Positions 23,301 to 33,115 of a DNA stretch of 64,000 nt are shown here, in pieces. The position numbers and the translations under genes are program-made. This stretch comes from Aculops lycopersici (lineage: Eukaryota > Arthropoda > Arachnida > Trombidiformes > Eriophyidae), in the NCBI GenBank assembly GCA_015350385.1, contig WNKI01000002.1:9961546-10025545 (forward strand), written 5' to 3'. Numbering within the stretch: the stretch's first letter is position 1; the number at the start of each line of letters is the position of its first letter. Under the pieces are notes generated by a model. The model was given only the letters and a program-made list of their open reading frames with translations. It made no database searches and had not been told where the DNA came from.

Positions 23301-24711
23301 TTGCCAAAAGTTGGCGCGCTTGCCACGAAACTGGCAAGCTTGGCTCAGCGACCGCCGCCGCCGATAGAGACGAATGATCGCACAAGTGTCCGTGTCTACG
23401 GGTGCGTGTGGCAAGCCACTGGAACGGAAACTACGTCGGCGGCCACTAAGACTGCGCGTTACGATGCAGCGACTCCCACTCGAGCAACCGACTGGCCAAC
23501 TCTAAACCCTCGATCCCAGCGCTAGCTGATGGATGCACTTGAGGCGCAATGATAAATGACCTTTGAGCCGTTGGAGTTCTGTTCTGTTCGATTTATACTG
23601 GTGAGCTAGCCATTTGGTTTTGTCGGTTTGTTTCACCGAGATCGACGCGCAAGAGTTGAACTTAACGAAAAACTAACGAAATCAAATGGACGACGACGCA
23701 AAGTGAGCGCGGGAGAGAAAGGAAGCAACGAACCACACGCATTCGGTTGCCCAACTTAGTGTAGGTAGATCTGGTCGCTTGATATAAATGGATTAGGCTG
23801 AGGCTAGCGGATTCACTGAAGCTTGTTGCCACTGGAAACTGGCGTCATTAATTGAGATTGCATTCGTTGCTCACTTCTTGGTTGCATCAAAAGCTAGTGG
23901 CTGGCCACCACCTGTTCCATTGAGCAGCGAGGAGGCTTTCCGTTTTTTCTCTAATGAAGCTGATTCTTGAGTGAGCCTCAAATGCCGATGATGACCAAAC
24001 GCTTATCCCTGTTTGGAGTTCAAGGCGACAACCAGACGCGTGTAAAGGTGTCAGTTGGACGGTCGGTTGGCAACTGACGCTGATCAAGTTAGAAAAGCTG
24101 GCTTATAATTTTCATATGGGATTTTTTCCCATTTCTCTCTTCTGATTTCTAGGCTTTAAGCTAAAAGCGAGAGAGATATATATATAAATATTTTATAACT
24201 CTTTTGGAGGATTTCGGTAATTTTACCATATGATCGAGTCTAGTGATTGATGAAGTCCAATTGGTTCTGAGGACAAGGACGTTGAAAACGCTGATCTAAA
24301 CAGATCCTCTCTTTCTCTTACTCCCTCCAGCGGATTTCATCTGAATCGATCCTTGGCTCCGGTAACAATCTCATGTGGTTTGCATTCACCCAGATCATCA
24401 TCGGTCAACTTGGGCAACCAATCTACCGATCGACTAACTAGATGTTGAAACTACAAGAACTCCATTGATAGGCTAAGAGTAACAACGGCGATTCTGGACT
24501 CGACGATTGCAGCTTCGCTTGCCACTAGTCTTCTGAATAAAGTTATAATGAAAATTGATCGCTTTTGCCGAAGCCTCCCACCTGCTAGCTTGAGTTTCAA
24601 ATAACACCTACTGCGATTCAAGGGCGCAACACCAGGAGCTCAGGTAAACAAAGCACTTGAGATGAATACCCTGTTTATATGGCCTTTTCGATTTGTTGCC
24701 ACCGACGACTC

Positions 24712-24766
24712 GAAAAGAGAAAGAAGACGACGTGGGCAAGGCCAACGTCGTCTTCTTTCTCTTTTC
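24712..24766. repeat. Perfect 22-bp inverted repeat (hairpin)
   Basis: Arms 24712-24733 and 24745-24766 are exact reverse complements over 22 bp, separated by 11 nt. The left arm starts GAAAAGAGAAAG and ends GACGACGT; the right arm begins ACGTCGTC. Inside the loop GGC (24735-24737) can pair with GCC (24741-24743). A transcript of either strand would fold into a stable stem-loop. It could be a small-RNA precursor, a transposon remnant or a cruciform site. Confidence 0.85.
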
Positions 24767-25986
24767 CTTCTCTTGTCCTTCTTCACGTTTAGGTGGCTCG
24801 AAATCAATTTGACTTCTTAAATCTCTCAAGGCTAGCGAGCTCAGTTTCCGGTTCACTAGGGCAGAAGAAGAGAGACTAGAGCCGATAGAACGTTTGTATG
24901 CAAATTGAAACATGAGCTCGAGGAATTACATGAGAGGGAGAGAGAGAGGGAGGCATACGATAATCTTATTTGAGGGATTATAATTGGCTCGAGAATCTAC
25001 CGAAGTCTCGAACGACGAACTCGACAACAAAGCAACAACTTGGCTTCAGCTAATAAGCGAGAATCGGTAGTGTGGTTGTTGCTGATGCTGTCGTCGTCGT
25101 CGTTGTGGTTTTGGTTGTTGCGTGATTCATTTCAACACCAAGCAAGTGGTGGTTGTGGTAGTTGGTCGATTGGACTGGCGTTAGCCACTTGATTGCGCGG
25201 CTGCTGTTGGCTACAAGGAGAGAGAAATAAAGATGAGCCGAAGCACATAGCCCGCAGAACACGTGGCGCTCCTCGTGAGAGGTACCTCGCGACTCGACAA
25301 CGAGTTAATTGGCCGCGCGGCGCCGTTGGCTACGCAATTTGGCCAGCCAGATCCAGCGGCGACCTAATTGGAGGCCATCAATTAGTTTCGGAAGGCGAGT
25401 TCTTTTTCTCTCCTTGGTGTTGTGTTTGTTTTTGCTTCTGTTTTTGCCCTCATTTTGCTCTTTTTGCCCACTTTTCTTCGACTCGACTCGTCATCTCTCA
25501 GCTCGGGGCCAATAAAGGCAGAGGAACAGTTTTTTCTTTACTGTTTCGATTTACCACCAACACCACCACTACCAGTGCACAACCTTAAGGCCGAAGCCGA
25601 CTCATTAGCAGCTGGCAGTGGCGTCTAGTCTCGTGGTAGACCCAACTCAGCAACTGAATGATTATACAAGCGCTCAACAGCGAGCCAAAGAAAGCAGAAC
25701 CCTCGATGGTCCGAACCAGGAAACGGGAACAAAGTGATCAGATTCCGATCCCTTGTTGAGAGCACCATGGTGCGTAGTAATAATTCAACTACATGCCTTT
25801 CCCCATTGAGATACAACAAATTGCATGGTGAGCAGTCTAGCCAGCCAACCAACCAGCTAGTCGGGCACATGGGCCTCTAGACCTACTATCGGCGGTAATA
25901 GAGAGCTGGCGAGATTATTATTAGTATTATTCAGAGCGGAAGTGCCGGGCGAAGTTGGGATTCAGGCGCATCGCTTCTTCGCATTT

Positions 25987-26023
25987 GTCGTCGATGTCGT
26001 CGTCGTCGTCGTCGTCGTAGTCG
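25987..26023. repeat. (GTC)n trinucleotide tract
   Basis: About 12 GTC units with one GAT and one GTA interruption. It creates artificial long frames of V/S/D on both strands. Confidence 0.85.
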
Positions 26024-26677
26024 CCGACGTTGCTGTTGTTATTATTATTGTCACCACCACTAGTGCTTCCCCTTCTTCTTACATTATATTGGAGGCAAAT
26101 TTGCTTGCATGGCCAATGAACTTCCTGGGACTTCGGCGCCCACGCTGGAGACACATCTGCTACTGACAAGTCCGCCAGTGACTTCCGCTCATAGTGGCAA
26201 CGGCCACTCCACTTCTACTTCCAACTTAAACTTCCTCTATTTGTAACTCGACGACCCCTTCCCCCTCCAAGCGTCTTGGTGTTGACAACTACCGGTCATT
26301 CGAGGCATAAACATCGCCAAGATGCTAGGGTCTTGGAGGCAGTAGTAGTGGGGGCATCGATTTAGCTGGCAAGCTGGCGAGTGAGCTTGCCCAAGTGGAA
26401 CTGGAAGCGGCTGGTCATGAGCTTGCCAGTTTGTATTCAATAATTGACTAAATTTAGAGAGCTAGATGAATGCACATACTGGCGCTTAGAGTATCGTATC
26501 ACCAATTTGGAGTGGCTTATAATATTAGCCTGAATACAAGGGACAAATGGGAGAAGACGTAGGCCATCGTTCGTATATCGAGCGGCAAATGGATCACCAT
26601 GGAGATTCACGGGTATTGTTGGTTATATGGAAAACATTCATATCAAGTGACACTTGCGCGGCAGTTAGATGGTTGAT

Positions 26678-29600
26678 TCATTTTTTCCCACTAGAAGAGG
26701 ACTTCTCGAGAGCGTCACTTGCCATGCTAGAAACTGACTTGAGCACCTTGCTAAGTTCGTCGATCCTCCTCTTTAACGACTCGCGCTCCTTTTTCAAATC
26801 GCAAATTTCATCATTCTGACTTTTGATTGCCTTTGATAAGGTCTTTTGGTTCACCTCAAGCAAATGAATCTCTTCAGCTTGCTTGTCCGAGTTTGTGATC
26901 GCATAATTAAATCGTTCGTGCAAATTAACCTGCATTGTTTCAGCCTCGCGAACTTGCTGCACCAACTTTTCCACCTCGTAGACAACACCCTTGTGCTCGA
27001 CTATCTTGGCGTGGCTAGCATTCTCGCTGGCAGTCGAACTGGGTTGCGATTGTGACGAGTTTAAGCCAAAGACAAAGTTGAATTGACTTGGGAATTCATA
27101 CTGATAGGTTGGTGAAACTTTGGGTGTCAAGTCAGGTAGAGATCGATAGTGAAATTTGTCTCCGTCGCCAACTAGAGAGATGAGTGCGCGTTTGCTTACT
27201 GTTAGTCCGGTATTATTGAGAAGCTTGGTCAGGTCCTCGAAGTAAAGGTAGCCCATGTGAGTTGAGTCGAAATAAGTTAGCGCCACATTGATGTACCTGT
27301 CAACCGGGAGTTCCTTGGTACTGCTAGAGACCGGTGCCACTGCTGCTTTAGCTGTTGTCTTGCTTGAGTTGTTGTTTGAGTCGCTATTTGAGGAATCTTG
27401 AGACGAGGCTCCAATGGAGGAACCACCTGAGGACTCGGTTTGCTTCTGGCGATTGTCCTCAACCAAAGCAGTCAGTATGTACTCGCTAAAGTGTTGGATG
27501 AGAGATTCCTTGAGGATAATCGATGCAACGGACAACTCAAATTGATCATGTCGACCGATTTGTGTTGAAGCTTCGTAAAGGGAAATCATGGACAGTTGCT
27601 GGTCTTGTTTGGCCTTGACTATAAAGGAGTTTTTGATCAGCTTGACTGGCTCCACCCTCTTCGATGCCTCTTCTTTCTTAACCTCAGGACAAACCTTTTT
27701 CTTAGTATCGCCAACATCCTCAGTCTCTTCCGGTTCCTTCCTCTTGTTTCCGGTCGTGTCTAGTGAATCAGATTGAGGAGCTTGAGCTTCTTGAATCGTC
27801 TCTTTATCCACCTCTTCCTCCTGTTTATTTCCAACTTCCTCTTGCATCGGCTCATCGGATACTGGTTTTTCAATGGTCTCTTGAGAAGATTCAGTAGGTG
27901 TTTGCTCTTCCGCGGCGACGGGTCCACCTACCTGAGTAGTCGACGAAGATTCAATAAATTCTCTCAATAATGCCAACAACTCTGCCTTCTTTGCATTGGG
28001 TTTATACGCAACCTGACGAAGGTCTAATTCCATCTTCAGATCCGCAACTCGGAGGTCACCGATAGTTTCTAGGGTTAAACTTGGCAATGAGTCTTGAGAT
28101 GACTGAGCTGGCTTGTTGTCGGTCAACTCTTCCTGTGGCTGTTGTTCCATGGGAGTCTCTCCAGTCTCCGCCACTGGCTTAACCTTGGACTCTTCGGTCT
28201 CTACAGGCGGCTGTGGTTGTTGCTCTTGTGGTTGTTGTTCTTGTGGTTTTTGCTCTTGTGGTTGTTGCTGTTCCCCATCATCTAATGGCCTGACACTTTC
28301 ATCTAGCTCGACTTTGGTTTCACTTGCGGCCTCGTGACTGATCCTCTCTCTTTCCAGCTTGCTCATATACTCCTCGGCCATAGTCCATATTTGTGGCATA
28401 TAAATGTAAGAATACTCGACACTTGCCTTTGGTGAGAAATAATCAGATCTGTTGTTGTAAATGAATGTAGACAGGAGACTCCAACTCTTACATGGCCCCA
28501 AATCTAATCCTGTTTGGTCTTGGACGATTCTCTTACAAGTGGCAATTAGATCCGGTTGTAATCCGTTGCGCTCGTTTGGGTTGTCAACTCCCTCCAGGAA
28601 TCCATCTAACACTGGATCGAACTTTCCGCCCAAAAGTGAGTGCCCACTGTTAGATCCTTTGTTACATAATAATGATATGACCTCATCAACTCGCTTATAT
28701 GAATTTTTACTCGACTCATTACTAAAAGAGTCTAAATTTCCACCAAATACACTAGTGTAAATGGAATTGAGCTCAGGTAATGACATTAAAAGTATCTTAA
28801 CTCCATACTTGTGATTCAATTTGATATCCGATTTCGAAGATGGAGGTGTGATCTGTTCATCTCCAACTCGATTTTCACTTTTCTTGCTAATACTTTCATT
28901 ATTTTGTTCACTTGTTGAGGTATTTGTATCCGACAATTCACCTGGCTTCTTTGTATCATCAATCTTAACTGCCTCTGGTTGTAGTTGTGATTGTGATTGT
29001 GATTGTGATTGTTGTTTCTCAATAGTGTATTTGACTGGCTTCGGTGTATTTTTAACATCAAGACGGAAATACTTATTTACAATTATCTCCTTCAAATCCG
29101 ATGGAATATGTACCGCTGCGGGGCATCTTGACCTCATGTTATTTGCATTCATATTGTTCATTATAAGAGTCTTTGGAATATTTTGTACTTCATAATGCTT
29201 GCGATCCTTTCCCTTGCTCTGACCCGAGGGTCCCCGATCTGAGCTAACACTTGTTGATGATCTAGCCGATGAGTGTGGCGGCGGGGATGGCCTAACCGGA
29301 ACATCATCGCCCCGTTTGTTGTCTCTGCCACCTTGTTGCTGTCTACCTGAAGATCTGTCTCGCGAGTTTTTCCTTTTGTTGTTGTTCTGGTTATTATTAC
29401 TCTGTTGCTGACCAAACCGATCGCGATCTCGACTGTTGCCACGTCGATTGTTGTTATTATTCCGATTGTTATTTTGTCGGTTGTCATTGTCCATCTTGTC
29501 GTCTCTCTGGTTAAATCTCTGATTACCCTGTTGGTTTTTGTTCTGCTGACCTCTTTGGTGCTGGTTATTCGGGAGCATAGGTGCCATTTGTGGTGGCTGA

Positions 29601-30322
29601 GGCAGTAGGGGTGTGGGTGGTTGTTGTTGCTGGGCAATGAATGGTGGCGGAACACTAAACTGATTCGGTCCTACGAAAGCAGAGCCCAACTGCGATGTGT
29701 AGGAAAAATTTGGTGGGCCCATGGGAGTTTGATCCTGGAAGGGTGGGATACCGCCAGCTTGTTGCTGTTGTTGTTGGAAGAAGTCACTTGGCTGAGCCAT
29801 ACCCCCCTGATCCAAAAGTCTCGGCGGTTGGCCAGTCTGAGGAAGTAAAGGCTTATCCTGATGCTTATCATCATCGCCGCTAGCCAGATTTTGCCTTTGC
29901 ATTCTCTGTTGTCGATGTTGCTGATAGGTAACAGCCACCGGGGGTGGCTGATTAAACTGACCACCAGCCTGCTGGGCCGGTACGTTTTGTTGGTGCGAAT
30001 GATGCCGGGGCTCATGGGCAACTTGTTGTTGCTGCTGTTGCGACATATCCGGCCGACCACCACCGCCCCCGCTAGCTTTAGTAATGATTCTCAGAGAGTT
30101 GGCATTCCATTTGATTGGCAGGTGAGCCGAGTACTCACAATCTGCCAATACCTGGTCACCAACCCCAGCCGGGCCGCCGGCAACATTGACTTGTTGGAAG
30201 AAGATCTCATCGTTTATGAAGCCATAAGTTGCCTCATCACCGACCAATTTGGTGATCACGCCAGTAATTTGACGCCGTGTTCCAAGCGATGGGTCAAGCG
30301 ACTGCATTGGAACGTTACTCAT
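26678..30322 (-). CDS. CCAR1: Cell division cycle and apoptosis regulator (CCAR1/CCAR2 family)
   Basis: Single-exon 1214-residue nuclear coregulator. An S1-like RNA-binding domain occupies residues 18-82 (GVITKLVGDEATYGFINDEIFF). A long Q/N/R-rich disordered part (90-370) follows. The DBC1 N-terminal block is at about 375-425 (HYEVQNIPKTLIM, CPAAVHIPSDLK). An inactive Nudix-like DBC1 domain spans about 500-650, ending YIYMPQIWTMAEEYM. A SAP domain is at 755-790 (LRVADLKMELDLRQVAYKPNAKKAEL split by one loop), then acidic sequence, an EF-hand-like region (YFDSTHMGYLYFEDLTKLL) and a C-terminal coiled coil. The SAP domain favours CCAR1 over CCAR2. Known relatives act in transcription, splicing and apoptosis signalling. 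A (GATTGT)n tract at 28986-29012 encodes an SQ repeat. It is head to head with ATAD1, about 1.3 kb apart. Confidence 0.93.
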   Translation of the reverse strand: MSNVPMQSLDPSLGTRRQITGVITKLVGDEATYGFINDEIFFQQVNVAGGPAGVGDQVLADCEYSAHLPIKWNANSLRIITKASGGGGGRPDMSQQQQQQVAHEPRHHSHQQNVPAQQAGGQFNQPPPVAVTYQQHRQQRMQRQNLASGDDDKHQDKPLLPQTGQPPRLLDQGGMAQPSDFFQQQQQQAGGIPPFQDQTPMGPPNFSYTSQLGSAFVGPNQFSVPPPFIAQQQQPPTPLLPQPPQMAPMLPNNQHQRGQQNKNQQGNQRFNQRDDKMDNDNRQNNNRNNNNNRRGNSRDRDRFGQQQSNNNQNNNKRKNSRDRSSGRQQQGGRDNKRGDDVPVRPSPPPHSSARSSTSVSSDRGPSGQSKGKDRKHYEVQNIPKTLIMNNMNANNMRSRCPAAVHIPSDLKEIIVNKYFRLDVKNTPKPVKYTIEKQQSQSQSQSQLQPEAVKIDDTKKPGELSDTNTSTSEQNNESISKKSENRVGDEQITPPSSKSDIKLNHKYGVKILLMSLPELNSIYTSVFGGNLDSFSNESSKNSYKRVDEVISLLCNKGSNSGHSLLGGKFDPVLDGFLEGVDNPNERNGLQPDLIATCKRIVQDQTGLDLGPCKSWSLLSTFIYNNRSDYFSPKASVEYSYIYMPQIWTMAEEYMSKLERERISHEAASETKVELDESVRPLDDGEQQQPQEQKPQEQQPQEQQPQPPVETEESKVKPVAETGETPMEQQPQEELTDNKPAQSSQDSLPSLTLETIGDLRVADLKMELDLRQVAYKPNAKKAELLALLREFIESSSTTQVGGPVAAEEQTPTESSQETIEKPVSDEPMQEEVGNKQEEEVDKETIQEAQAPQSDSLDTTGNKRKEPEETEDVGDTKKKVCPEVKKEEASKRVEPVKLIKNSFIVKAKQDQQLSMISLYEASTQIGRHDQFELSVASIILKESLIQHFSEYILTALVEDNRQKQTESSGGSSIGASSQDSSNSDSNNNSSKTTAKAAVAPVSSSTKELPVDRYINVALTYFDSTHMGYLYFEDLTKLLNNTGLTVSKRALISLVGDGDKFHYRSLPDLTPKVSPTYQYEFPSQFNFVFGLNSSQSQPSSTASENASHAKIVEHKGVVYEVEKLVQQVREAETMQVNLHERFNYAITNSDKQAEEIHLLEVNQKTLSKAIKSQNDEICDLKKERESLKRRIDELSKVLKSVSSMASDALEKSSSSGKK

Positions 30323-31607
30323 ATTGAATACTTTTGTTCAGGTAGATATGATATGATATGATCTGAGAGCGACTTTTCCAGATTTGTCCAAAAGCTAATG
30401 ATTAGATTGTAGGGCGTGACGAATATAACTTCAAGCTATGAATAAGATTAGAGGAATGATAGTCGATGCGAGAACACTCTATCTTGATGTGAACTCTGAT
30501 GGAAATGTTGCAAGAGATAAAAGCAAACCTTTCGCGTCTAATCTCGATTTGGATCAACTTCAAGCCTCCTACGAGATTTGCCAAAATGGAAGTGTCCCGT
30601 CAAACAATGATTCCACTAAACTGCTCAAGTGACCTTGGGTAACGTCCAAAAATTTCCTTAACACGTCCAACTATCCAAGGCTGCGCTATCAGTTTAAGCT
30701 CCACTTCCAGAAGAATTTAGGTTGATGATATAAGTCCACGTGACCAGGTGATGACGCCAAGTGTCCGGTGTGATTATGAATGCGATGATGCCTTGAATAT
30801 GTAATAATTTTAATATAAACGATGACAAATTGTGACAGAGGAGCATCAAATACAATTGAATACTGGGAAGACGATTAGTCCGAATTTAACCGGTGTCAAA
30901 ATTCAGATTTTATATTCATTTCTATCATTCTGTAATGAGATGAACTCTCTAATCGAAACTTGAGGTCATCAATTCTTACACGAGGAATGAGCGAATTCAA
31001 TTCTAGGATTTAATTTCTGCACTCTAGCTTGCAACGGGACAAAACCCGTACTCGCCAGCGCTATTTGAATGGGGGACGCTTTGTGTGTCTTGAAACTGCT
31101 CTCACACCCGATGCCGCACACAACTTGTGACACAAGGCACCGAGCCCAAAGCCTAGTACGCAGAAAGAATGCATGCTTTTTCTTACCATCTAAATTCTAT
31201 GGAGATTTCTTATTGCCACACGCACATTTATCTTCACCCCATACCTGAACCGAAAACTTGTAAGACAGTAAGTGTCTCGATGAAATATTATCAATATTAC
31301 ATTTTGATACCAATCATCTTATTAGATCTTTAGAACCTCGAATAAATCTGATCTCAGGATATCAAATCAGTGACAGTTGGATTTTGCCCAGATTTCGACA
31401 AATATCAAACTTTTCAGAAGAATCCATAGGATATTATTATCGTTGTTTATCTCTGTTGTTGTTGTTCTCGCTGCCATCGAAGTTTCTAATCTTGACTCAG
31501 CGATCGAGTACATGCAGATTTAACACTATCATAATAAAGAGGCTCAACAAGATTAGATTTTAAATAGTTGAATCCTCGTTGAATAGCTTAACAAATCAGA
31601 ATTCAAG
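30323..31607. other. Divergent spacer CCAR1/ATAD1
   Basis: About 1.3 kb of fairly AT-rich DNA between divergent genes, presumably holding both promoters. A short ATG-initiated frame of 64 codons at 30438-30632 has no recognisable features and was not called. A small GATAT repeat lies at 30346-30361 in the CCAR1 5' UTR. Confidence 0.4.
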
Positions 31608-32792
31608 ATGGATAACATGGATGGTATCAATAGATTCGAGCTGGCCTCAATGGCCCTCAGACTCGTCATGCTAGGAGCATTCTCATACTACTCATTGAAA
31701 TTTATGATGAATGCAATGGATCCGACGAAGAAGCAAAAGAAGGATGCACAAAAGAGAGCTCAAGTATTATTCGATCGGCTCAATCTATCAAATGTTCAAC
31801 AATTGAAACTCAATGAATATGAACTTGTTGTTGCTTCACAGCTAATCGATCCTCAGAGTATCGATATCAGCTGGCACAACATCGGGGGTTTGGATAGCGT
31901 TATCAATGACATCAAGAGTGAAGTTATATTACCCATGAGGATGCCCCACATATTCCAATCCTCGCGAAGCCACAGACCACCCACAGGTGTCTTGCTCCAT
32001 GGACCACCGGGTTGTGGTAAGACCATGCTAGCTAAAGCCACAGCTCGAGAGGCTGGCGCTAGATTTATCAACTTAGAGGTTGCTATGCTCACAGACAAGT
32101 GGTACGGCGAGTCTCAGAAGCTGGCAAAGGCCGTATTCACTCTAGCAAAGAAAATACAACCTTGTATAATCTTCATCGATGAGATCGACTCTTTTCTGAG
32201 GTCACGTGATAGCCATGACCACGAAGCGACTGCCATGGTCAAGGCTCAATTCATGACTCTTTGGGACGGTTTAGAGACGGATGCCGATTGTCAAGTTATC
32301 ATCATGGGTGCAACAAATAGACCCCGCGACGTTGATAGAGCAATTTTACGCCGCATGCCAGCTATGTATTCGATTGGCCTACCAAATGCGCTGAAGAGAA
32401 AGGAAATACTCGTTGCAATGGTTGAGCCAGGATCCCTGGACCGTGATGTCAATCTTGAGAAAGTGGCTGAGTTAACAGAAGACTTCTCTGGTTCAGATCT
32501 GAGAGAAATGTATCGAGCTGCTGCCATGATTCGTGTAAAAGAGTATGCTCACGATCATCCAGAGTTATTCGATTTCATAAACAATCCATCGGCATCAGCA
32601 TCAACTACATCATCTAACGAGAACTACTCGCTGATTAATGATGGTAGTAATGGTGATAGCAACGGTGATAGTAACAGCTCAAATCTCAGATCTATAAGAA
32701 TGAATGATTTCGTTAAGGTGATCAACAAGATGATAGAAAGCAGAGGCCTTCTTGGTATAGGCAATGGCCAGTCAGTGATTGGAATCGATTAG
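31608..32792 (+). CDS. ATAD1: Outer mitochondrial transmembrane AAA+ dislocase ATAD1/Msp1
   Basis: Single-exon 394-residue AAA+ ATPase. It extracts mislocalised tail-anchored proteins and stalled import substrates from the outer mitochondrial and peroxisomal membranes. A membrane helix lies at about 13-36, then a basic/coiled linker (KKQKKDAQKR). The AAA core has WHNIGGLD at 89-96, Walker A GPPGCGKT at 132-139, pore loop KWYGES at 164-169, Walker B IIFIDEID at 187-194 and the second region of homology GATNRPRDVDRAILRR at 234-249. The C-terminus has an S/N-rich loop and a helix in place of the family's compact end, making it slightly longer than human ATAD1 (361). AATAAA is at 32876-32881. It is tail to tail with an m-AAA protease gene. 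Confidence 0.95.
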   Translation: MDNMDGINRFELASMALRLVMLGAFSYYSLKFMMNAMDPTKKQKKDAQKRAQVLFDRLNLSNVQQLKLNEYELVVASQLIDPQSIDISWHNIGGLDSVINDIKSEVILPMRMPHIFQSSRSHRPPTGVLLHGPPGCGKTMLAKATAREAGARFINLEVAMLTDKWYGESQKLAKAVFTLAKKIQPCIIFIDEIDSFLRSRDSHDHEATAMVKAQFMTLWDGLETDADCQVIIMGATNRPRDVDRAILRRMPAMYSIGLPNALKRKEILVAMVEPGSLDRDVNLEKVAELTEDFSGSDLREMYRAAAMIRVKEYAHDHPELFDFINNPSASASTTSSNENYSLINDGSNGDSNGDSNSSNLRSIRMNDFVKVINKMIESRGLLGIGNGQSVIGID

Positions 32793-33115
32793 TAAATTAG
32801 ATCTAGATTCAATCTAATTATTATACATGTTATGATTATAAAATTCATCTTCTCCTCCATTCAAATCAAATCAAGAATAAAACGGTTCCTTCCTGATTAG
32901 GTGACACCCATTTACTTAGACATCCGGTCATTTGCGTGCAGAGATCAAATCATTTATTAATTTTTGTTGTTCTTGTGAGTGGGTATAGATTTCTATGAAT
33001 GGCAGACAAATATTTGACTTCACTTAGTTTGGGTGGTACTGTCAAGAAGAGATTCTCTAATTGAGTCGAGATAAAACGCTAGGATCACCCTTGGTTTTTA
33101 TTGCTTGGTCGTGGA

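Larger units (their letters stand above)
17257..26677. other. Repeat-rich non-coding domain upstream of neurotactin-like gene
   Basis: About 9.4 kb with no supportable gene on either strand. Open frames are short, many lack ATG, and they follow simple repeats. Content: (GA)n 19253-19291, (TC)n 20340-20363, GA-rich 21861-21900, a TAG/TGC triplet tract 21093-21140, (GTC)n 25987-26023, many copies of ACTTCCGG, two copies of CCTAGCGACTT, and one perfect hairpin at 24712-24766. It is visibly richer in G+C than the gene-dense blocks. It probably holds 5' UTR exons and enhancers of the neurotactin-like gene, though no splice chain could be proven. Confidence 0.5.

Noticed and set aside
30438..30632. 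64-codon ATG-initiated frame upstream of CCAR1
   Set aside because: No homology or structural feature, and it lies in the expected bidirectional promoter region.
32291..32527. Antisense frames inside ATAD1, AFG3L2, CCAR1 and the spaetzle-like gene
   Set aside because: All are shadows of confirmed coding frames with no independent features.
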